Below, piece after piece: positions 6,501-10,852 of a stretch of 10,852 nucleotides of DNA. Below the pieces are notes generated by a model. That model was given only the letters and a program-made list of their open reading frames with translations, did not search any database and was not told the origin of the DNA. The stretch is from Phycisphaeraceae bacterium. GTDB lineage: Bacteria > Planctomycetota > Phycisphaerae > Phycisphaerales > Phycisphaeraceae. Where the stretch lies: NCBI GenBank assembly GCA_003551485.1, contig PUMS01000281.1:1-10852 (forward strand), given 5' to 3'. Each line of letters starts with the position of its first letter. The stretch's first letter is position 1. The position numbers were made by a program, and so were the translations under genes.

Positions 6501-7677
6501 GCGTCTGAAACGCCCCGAGTGTGATCGGCGGCTCGGTCACCGTCAACTCACCGGAGACGGCATCGCCGATCTGGAGTATGGCATCGGCGGCGATGGAAAC
6601 GGTTTGCGCGCTGCTCTGGCCGGTGAGGGTCAATTCGCCGGCATCGACGTTCAGTGCTTGGAACGTCCCATCGCCGCCGTAGGTCCAGTCGCCGCCGTCC
6701 ACCTTCTGCAACTCGGCAAAGCCCACGATGTTGCCCTCGTAGAGGCCGCCATCTTCATCGATGCCGGTCCCGCTGAGGGTCACGGTCTGGCCGGTGCCGC
6801 CGGTGTGAACGATGTTGCCGATGGTGCTCGAACCGGTGAGAAGTTCGACGCTGCCCTCGCCCTCGGCCATCTGGATGGCCGTGCCGCCGGTGCCGGTGAT
6901 CGTGCCGCTCTGGGTCACAGTGCCGCCATCGCCCTGGAAGTCGATGCCGATGAGGCCCTGGATCGTGCCGGTGGGATCGTTGGTGACGGTGCCGGTGGCA
7001 TCGGGGGCGAAGACGATGCCGCCCTCGTCGATGCCGGCGATGGTGCCGGCGTTTTCGATGGTGGCGGCGCCGGCCTCGACCAGCACGCCGATGTCCGTGC
7101 CGGAGATGATGGCGCCCTGCTCATTGTCCACGGTGCCCCCGGCCTCGAGCAGCACACCCACGGACTGCTCGCCGCTGGCGTCGATCAGCCCGCCGCCGCG
7201 GTTGGTCACACTGCCACCGGCGAGCAGGGCCACGGCGGCGGCATCCTCACCCGTGGCGGTGATGGTGCCTTCGTTGTCGACCGTCACCGAGCTCAAGGCG
7301 CCGATGCCGGCCACAGCGCCGGTGATCTGGGCGCCTTCATCGAGGCTGACGGTGCCATCGCCGGCGTCGCCGGTGAACAGCACGGCCACGCCATCCTCAT
7401 TCTCGATGAACGTGTCGGCGGCCAGCTCGACGCCGTAGCCGGGGGTGGTCAGCGTCAGGGCGCCTTCGGGATCCTGCTCATCGAAGGGGAGGTTGAAGCT
7501 GAGGCTGCCATCATCCTCGAAGCGGATCAGGGTGCCACCGACGCCGGTCACCTGCACGACGACCGGCTCGGTGAAGGTCGCATCATCGACCTCCATCTGG
7601 CCCGATGCGGGCGTCACCGGGGCCTGAAACAGCACAACGGCCGAGAGCGTGGCGGCGCATCCTCTGGTCCAACGCAT
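3577..7677 (-). CDS. autotransporter, beta-helical passenger with 290-residue duplication and C-terminal barrel
   Basis: This 1366-residue type V secreted protein is anchored in the outer membrane. Residues 1-27 form a Sec signal peptide: Arg-rich start, hydrophobic core, likely cut after ASG or ASGQ. Residues 130-270 hold about six short beta-helix turns with the pattern V-x-N-x-G-x-I. From about 270 to 830 two homologous units follow with a 290-residue register. Residues 830-940 finish the passenger, and 947-1045 are the helical linker (LSPEPVDAMAISAFRNAQAF). The autotransporter barrel runs from about 1089 to 1366 with alternating aromatic strands and ends GGLTVRF, the terminal Phe recognised by the BAM complex. 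The mature chain has no cysteine and is very acidic, both usual for secreted passengers. Start 7677 is set by AAGGAG nine bases upstream; the frame is open further upstream. The ligand is unknown, and adhesion or surface-layer display is the likely role. I see no protease catalytic motif. Confidence 0.93.
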   Translation of the reverse strand: MRWTRGCAATLSAVVLFQAPVTPASGQMEVDDATFTEPVVVQVTGVGGTLIRFEDDGSLSFNLPFDEQDPEGALTLTTPGYGVELAADTFIENEDGVAVLFTGDAGDGTVSLDEGAQITGAVAGIGALSSVTVDNEGTITATGEDAAAVALLAGGSVTNRGGGLIDASGEQSVGVLLEAGGTVDNEQGAIISGTDIGVLVEAGAATIENAGTIAGIDEGGIVFAPDATGTVTNDPTGTIQGLIGIDFQGDGGTVTQSGTITGTGGTAIQMAEGEGSVELLTGSSTIGNIVHTGGTGQTVTLSGTGIDEDGGLYEGNIVGFAELQKVDGGDWTYGGDGTFQALNVDAGELTLTGQSSAQTVSIAADAILQIGDAVSGELTVTEPPITLGAFQTLRIGAGGRLVGDVEVDGGFFRFNPFGEIVGQVTFFGEDDLLGLESDDDFDLTEALLDNFTGQVGIEKVGEGTMTVVLTPLEMDRFFIQEGTVDFAGPDNVLTVSEFLTVGQQATLEVGNLVDGVLTMPDESLVFNEGEITGGVRFSSAGTVSNLGTLGETDGISIAMGEGEVAEVNLVTDSSTAGDIIRTAAEPAGAVNLFEALEPVPGSYDGDITGFATLRSIDGQWTLGGESSFVTVEVLAGELAITGWLQTDETDIDSGAVLAVGDDDSGRFTAAEAIALGSGQTLRVGAGGVLEAIVNVDGGTFAFTPGRSDLTGATINFLGEDDTLGLDSDEDFDLDQALLDSFPGADSITKGGTGTMNVVVDPLSLDNFTIDEGLVVFDQPGSTLSIADTLTVRGGAELDVTNLIDSTLVMGEGSWLRGMGSIIGNVRMAEGSIMLPGESFGTIQIDGDVTYDAGSVLGIRIDSADPSVHDAVDLTGIATFQPGSIIEMIVVGEESLVDGTEVTIVTADGGFGNTVVDDIVIQSDPPLYLWTPRIEANSLVMTASEIPDTRLVDAAVGRSNRAIATVLQDVLNDDPESALAQQIAEPLIDFTPDEAAFNQIVNTLSPEPVDAMAISAFRNAQAFQSSLGGYLNQLRAGTPVLADGSEAMDLRFAGAARDPQMLQYVLAADGARHGGRTDAQPPLEHRRDPHTWSVFARGVGAFNNQLSTGDRTGFVAEGAGAVVGADYRIDERFLVGMSLGYTNTDLRYRDFGSEGEIDTFRFGPYVSYTQGHLFVDSSLTFGFHDNELRRTVFLPGPGDFATARSSFNSFDLSWYIGAGYDFTFDATTLTPLVSLQYTYYDQDGFNERGAAPANLAVSGLDTDSLRLILGGRVTHRLRFGQFQFVPEAMLGWSHEFLNDAQSITGRFLDAGDPFTVRGGGPSRNALILGAGVSALLDHNISAFFRYDGEIGERHDSHTLSGGLTVRF
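4930..6870 (-). repeat. tandem duplication within the autotransporter passenger (two units of about 290 codons)
   Basis: Unit A begins near residue 270 (MAEGEGSVELL) and unit B near residue 559 (MGEGEVAEVNL). Matching landmarks keep a constant spacing: YEGNIVGFAEL at 313 and YDGDITGFATL at 603; FFGEDDLLGLESDDDFDL around 428 and FLGEDDTLGLDSDEDFDL around 718. Both later pairs are exactly 290 residues (870 bases) apart. Further pairs are LTVGQQATLEV with LTVRGGAELDV, and NLVDGVLTM with NLIDSTLVM. The DNA of the copies has diverged clearly, so the duplication is old. The right-hand end of unit B is approximate. Confidence 0.8.
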
Positions 7678-7686
7678 GGTGTCGGT

Positions 7687-7692
7687 CTCCTT
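7687..7692 (-). promoter_or_regulatory. Shine-Dalgarno site of the autotransporter
   Basis: The minus strand reads AAGGAG nine bases before ATG 7677. This identifies the true start: the frame is open for 82 more codons upstream, but those residues look non-coding and precede the signal peptide. Confidence 0.85.
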
Positions 7693-7709
7693 GATCCGTA
7701 TTCGAAGGG

Positions 7710-7731
7710 GGCACGTGCCGCCGGGGGCGGC
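7710..7731. promoter_or_regulatory. palindrome and hairpin in the autotransporter leader
   Basis: GGCACGTGCC (7710-7719) is a perfect 10-bp palindrome. It overlaps a hairpin made by GCCGCC (7717-7722) and GGCGGC (7726-7731) with a GGG loop. Both lie 33 to 54 bases upstream of the start, within the predicted mRNA leader. They could be an operator or an RNA structure affecting translation; GC-rich chance is not excluded. Confidence 0.35.
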
Positions 7732-7821
7732 GCCGAGTGCCGGGCGGTGCGGGCCGGTGAAGCGGTCCGAGCCGCAACGGCGAAACGTCCTTGATCTCCT
7801 GCCCGAAGGCCCGATGGCCAG

Positions 7822-7850
7822 AGAATCCACCGGACAGAAGCATCTGTCAA
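7822..7850 (-). promoter_or_regulatory. candidate promoter of the autotransporter gene
   Basis: The minus strand shows TTGACA (7845-7850, a perfect -35 box), a 17-base spacer and GATTCT (7822-7827, 3/6 to the -10 box). Initiation near 7815 would give a leader of about 135 nt before ATG 7677. The perfect -35 in such GC-rich sequence is the main support. Confidence 0.5.
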
Positions 7851-7927
7851 GTGAAGGGCCACCCGCCGCGGGGTGAGCCGTGCCGCGGGTGCAGCGCTGT
7901 TTGGTCCCGGGCATGAGGCACACCCGT

Positions 7928-7933
7928 TAGCAT
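7928..7933 (+). promoter_or_regulatory. possible -10 box for a leaderless acyltransferase mRNA
   Basis: TAGCAT (4/6 to consensus) ends six bases before the GTG at 7940. Initiation at the usual distance would start the mRNA at or next to the start codon. No convincing -35 box is spaced correctly, so this is only a candidate. Confidence 0.25.
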
Positions 7934-7939
7934 GGGGCG

Positions 7940-8695
7940 GTGACGATGCAGGTTGGACAAGCCCGTTCCATGCCCAAACGCGGTCCGGCATCGTGGCGCC
8001 GCAACCCGCGGCGGCGGCTGGAGGTGTCGGTGGTGTCGCTGGCGGGAATCGTCGCTTCGCGGTTGCTGGGGGCCACGCTGCGGGTCGAGGCGCCCTGGTT
8101 CGGCAACTTCGATGTGCTCCGATGCGACGGCCGCGGCGTGCTCTTCGCCATGTGGCACGGGCCGCACTTTCCGGTGCTGTGGGCCTATCGCGGCCACGGC
8201 ATTCACGTCATGACCAGCCCGAGTGCCGATGGGGAGATGCTCACCCGCGTGCTGGGCAGCCTCGGCTACCGCTGCTTCCGCGGCTCCAGCGGCCGGGGTG
8301 GGCAGCGGGCGATGATCGCCATGGCCCGTGCGGTGCGCGGCGGGTCGGATGTGGCAGTGGCGGTCGATGGCCCGCGTGGGCCGCGGTACGAGGCCAAGGC
8401 CGGCATCCTGCTGCTGGCGAAGCTGACCGGGGCGTGGATCGTGCCGGTGGCAGGAGGGCTGAGGCGGTTTATGCAGTTCAACTCCTGGGACCACTACCGC
8501 CTGCCCATGCCCCTGACGCGGGCCGTGGTGCTCATCGGCGAGCCCCTGGCGGTGGCCCGGGACGCCTGTGATCAGCAGTTGGAACGGCACCGCCAGTGGC
8601 TTGGGCGCCACCTCTGGGACTTGCAGACCGAGGCCGACCGCCGCGCCGGCTGCGACCGCCCGATCGAAAAAGAAATTGTCGAACACCGGCAATAG
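7940..8695 (+). CDS. lysophospholipid acyltransferase, DUF374 family
   Basis: This 251-residue protein has the motif series of the DUF374 (LpxL-related) acyltransferases, which transfer fatty acyl chains to envelope lipids at the inner membrane. A basic N-terminus (KRGPASWRRNPRRR) and a hydrophobic segment (about 28-48) suggest membrane association. Residues 71-74 MWHG carry the catalytic-type histidine. SPSADGEM (93-100), RGSSGRGG (114-121), DGPRGPR (143-149) with K153, and SWD (182-184) are all in the family order and spacing. The role is probably acylation of lipid A or another outer-leaflet lipid; the acceptor is not known. The start is uncertain: GTG 7940, ATG 7946 and ATG 7970 are in frame, none with a clear Shine-Dalgarno site, and the family core begins well after all three. 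The gene is divergent from the autotransporter across 262 bases. Confidence 0.88.
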   Translation: MTMQVGQARSMPKRGPASWRRNPRRRLEVSVVSLAGIVASRLLGATLRVEAPWFGNFDVLRCDGRGVLFAMWHGPHFPVLWAYRGHGIHVMTSPSADGEMLTRVLGSLGYRCFRGSSGRGGQRAMIAMARAVRGGSDVAVAVDGPRGPRYEAKAGILLLAKLTGAWIVPVAGGLRRFMQFNSWDHYRLPMPLTRAVVLIGEPLAVARDACDQQLERHRQWLGRHLWDLQTEADRRAGCDRPIEKEIVEHRQ

Positions 8696-8725
8696 GCGCG
8701 GAGGCGCCCGCGTTCTGAGCGGGAG

Positions 8726-8741
8726 CCGGTCTCTTGACCGG
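8726..8741 (+). terminator. weak hairpin after the acyltransferase gene
   Basis: CCGGTC and GACCGG form a 6-bp stem with a TCTT loop. A second 5-bp stem, CCCGC/GCGGG (8707-8711 and 8719-8723), lies just before it. No T-run follows, so termination here is uncertain, and the right arm overlaps the candidate promoter of the next gene. Confidence 0.35.
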
Positions 8742-8762
8742 TCGGCGCGTGGCCGATAGCGT
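8734..8762 (+). promoter_or_regulatory. candidate promoter of the MoxR-DUF58 operon
   Basis: TTGACC (8734-8739, 5/6) and TAGCGT (8757-8762, 3/6) are separated by 17 bases. This gives a leader of about 48 nt to the ATG at 8817. The -10 box is poor, but the spacing and -35 are good. Confidence 0.4.
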
Positions 8763-8804
8763 CTGCAATGGACCCGCCCCGGTTTGACTGTGGCCGGCCC
8801 ATAT

Positions 8805-8810
8805 CGGAGG
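8805..8810 (+). promoter_or_regulatory. Shine-Dalgarno site of the MoxR gene
   Basis: GGAGGG lies six bases before ATG 8817. It rules out the longer reading from an in-frame TTG at 8784. Confidence 0.85.
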
Positions 8811-8816
8811 GCATCT

Positions 8817-9857
<1,041 letters not shown>

Positions 9858-9890
9858 TGGGCGCGGCGGGCACAGAGGCGAGGCCGGAGC

Positions 9891-10805
9891 ATGGCCGAAC
9901 AGCGGATTCTCGATGGGCGCGAGCTGAGCGAGATCGGCCGCATGGAGCTGCTGGCACGCCAGGCGGTCGAGGGCTTTGTCTCCGGCCTGCACAAGAGCCC
10001 CTTCCACGGCCACAGCGTCGAGTACGCCGACCACCGGCCCTACGTCATCGGCGATGAGTTGGCCAGCATCGACTGGCGGCTGTGGGCCAAGACCGACAAG
10101 TACTACGTCAAGCTCTTCGAGGACCAGACCAACCTGCGCGCCACCATCCTGCTCGATGCCTCGCGCTCGATGGCCTTCGGGTCCGAGGAGGCAGATGCCG
10201 GCCAGAGCAAGTTCGACTACGGCCGGCGCCTCGCCGCCATGCTCGGCTACCTGATGCTCAAGCAGAACGATGCGGTGGGCCTGGCCCTGTTCGACCGCGG
10301 CGTCCGGCGCTACATCCCCGCCCGCTCGACCGCCAGCCACTTCCGGGTGATGCTCGAAACCCTCCAGCAGGCCCGGCCCGACAGCCCCACGGGCATCGGC
10401 GCGGTGCTTCACGAATTGGCGGGGCGGCTGGCGCGGCGGGGGCTGGTGGTGCTGATCAGCGACCTGCTGGACGACCCGGCGCACATCGCCGACGGCCTGG
10501 CCCACTTCCGCTTCCGCCGTCACGATGTGATCGTCTTTCACCTGCTCGATCCGGCCGAGTTGAGCTTCCCCTACGAGCGGACCTCGCGCTTCCGCGACAT
10601 GGAAGGGGGCGGCCAGCTCGTGGCCAGCCCGCGCACCGTGCGGGCGGCTTACCTTCAGCGGCTGGATGCCTTCCTCACCCTGTGCAAGCGCAACTGCCTC
10701 GAACGCGGCGTGAGCTACCAGTTTGTCCGCACCAGTGAACCGTGCCAGAAGATGCTGCGCGCCTACCTGGAGAAGCGCTCGCGCAGCCTCGCAGCGCGTG
10801 GATGA
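9891..10805 (+). CDS. DUF58 protein with vWA-like metal site
   Basis: This 304-residue protein is of usual length for DUF58, the standard partner of MoxR ATPases. The DUF58 signature is seen at 43-79: VEYADHRPYVIGDE, then IDWRLWAKTDKYYVKLFEDQ. A vWA-like fold follows, with an intact metal-site motif D89-A-S91-R-S93, a candidate third ligand near T167 and ISDLLDD at 189-195. No membrane helix is visible, so the protein is cytosolic, probably joining a membrane complex through neighbours. The first ATG after the MoxR stop in this frame is used, with GGCGAGG seven bases upstream. An ATG overlapping the MoxR stop (9857) is in another frame and leads to a short shadow frame. Three cysteines (265, 269 and 285) near the C-terminus are noted without known meaning. 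Function is inferred from the pair, not from direct chemistry. Confidence 0.95.
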   Translation: MAEQRILDGRELSEIGRMELLARQAVEGFVSGLHKSPFHGHSVEYADHRPYVIGDELASIDWRLWAKTDKYYVKLFEDQTNLRATILLDASRSMAFGSEEADAGQSKFDYGRRLAAMLGYLMLKQNDAVGLALFDRGVRRYIPARSTASHFRVMLETLQQARPDSPTGIGAVLHELAGRLARRGLVVLISDLLDDPAHIADGLAHFRFRRHDVIVFHLLDPAELSFPYERTSRFRDMEGGGQLVASPRTVRAAYLQRLDAFLTLCKRNCLERGVSYQFVRTSEPCQKMLRAYLEKRSRSLAARG

Positions 10806-10838
10806 GAGCCTGGCTCAAGAGTTGGAGACCGTGACGCG

Positions 10839-10852
10839 GTGACGCTGAACCC
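10839..10852 (+). CDS. possible start of the third operon gene (partial)
   Basis: GTG at 10839 opens a frame reading M-T-L-N-P up to the window edge. GGAG lies 11 bases upstream (10824-10827). It begins 34 bases after the DUF58 stop. In related MoxR-DUF58 clusters the next gene is often a membrane protein with a BatA N-terminal domain, which frequently starts with a similar short hydrophobic 'MT-L-NP' type sequence. Five codons cannot prove this, and another start beyond the edge is possible. Confidence 0.35.

Noticed and set aside
3610..7794. A 1394-codon open frame on the plus strand, opposite the autotransporter
   Set aside because: Its codons are exact reverse complements of the sense codons, so it stays open simply because the sense gene avoids TTA, CTA and TCA. 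The product is low-complexity Ala/Gly/Val/Asp sequence with no domain, while the sense frame has a full autotransporter layout.
7688..7796. TCCTTGATC repeated exactly 100 bases apart in the autotransporter leader
   Set aside because: It is nine bases only; the first copy is explained by the Shine-Dalgarno site and the second has no nearby start codon in a useful position.
7678..7923. An 82-residue N-terminal extension of the autotransporter
   Set aside because: A strong Shine-Dalgarno site and signal peptide start at 7677. The extension is basic and Cys-rich, and it would bury the signal peptide.

Overview
The window is a very GC-rich bacterial chromosome segment with six complete protein genes, one tRNA gene and probably the first codons of a seventh protein gene at the right edge. 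The outer-membrane autotransporter and the DUF374-type acyltransferase point to a double-membrane cell. The MoxR ATPase followed by a DUF58 protein is typical of Planctomycetota. The sequence style of these two, the high GC and the tRNA without an encoded CCA fit Phycisphaerae best. That placement is an inference from remembered family style, not from a marker gene.

Layout. At the far left (1-116) is a REP-like GC palindrome downstream of a minus-strand gene. Three minus-strand genes follow: a pyridoxamine-phosphate-oxidase-like flavin/F420-type protein (117-581), an uncharacterised small soluble protein (866-1333) and a 12-helix MFS transporter (1450-2931). They are separated by 284 and 116 bases, so they need not form one operon. 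On the plus strand is tRNA-Ala(CGC) (3221-3293), with a good promoter in front and a perfect 17-bp hairpin behind.

The centre is one large minus-strand gene (3577-7677). It encodes a 1366-residue classical type V autotransporter: signal peptide, beta-helical passenger containing a 290-residue tandem duplication, helical linker, 12-stranded-type barrel and terminal Phe. It has a strong Shine-Dalgarno site and a structured leader of about 135 nt. Transcribed divergently is a DUF374 lysophospholipid acyltransferase (7940-8695), likely acting on lipid A or another envelope lipid.

At the right, MoxR (8817-9857) and DUF58/vWA (9891-10805) form a tight operon. A GTG at 10839 probably starts a third member, in related clusters usually a BatA-type membrane protein. 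MoxR ATPases act as chaperones or activators for metal-binding vWA partners.

No mobile element, CRISPR array, phage gene or defence system is visible. The most distinctive item is the autotransporter, with its exact-register internal duplication, in a planctomycete-like setting. The very long open frames opposite it and opposite other genes are explained by codon bias. I found nothing that amounts to a clearly new multi-gene system.
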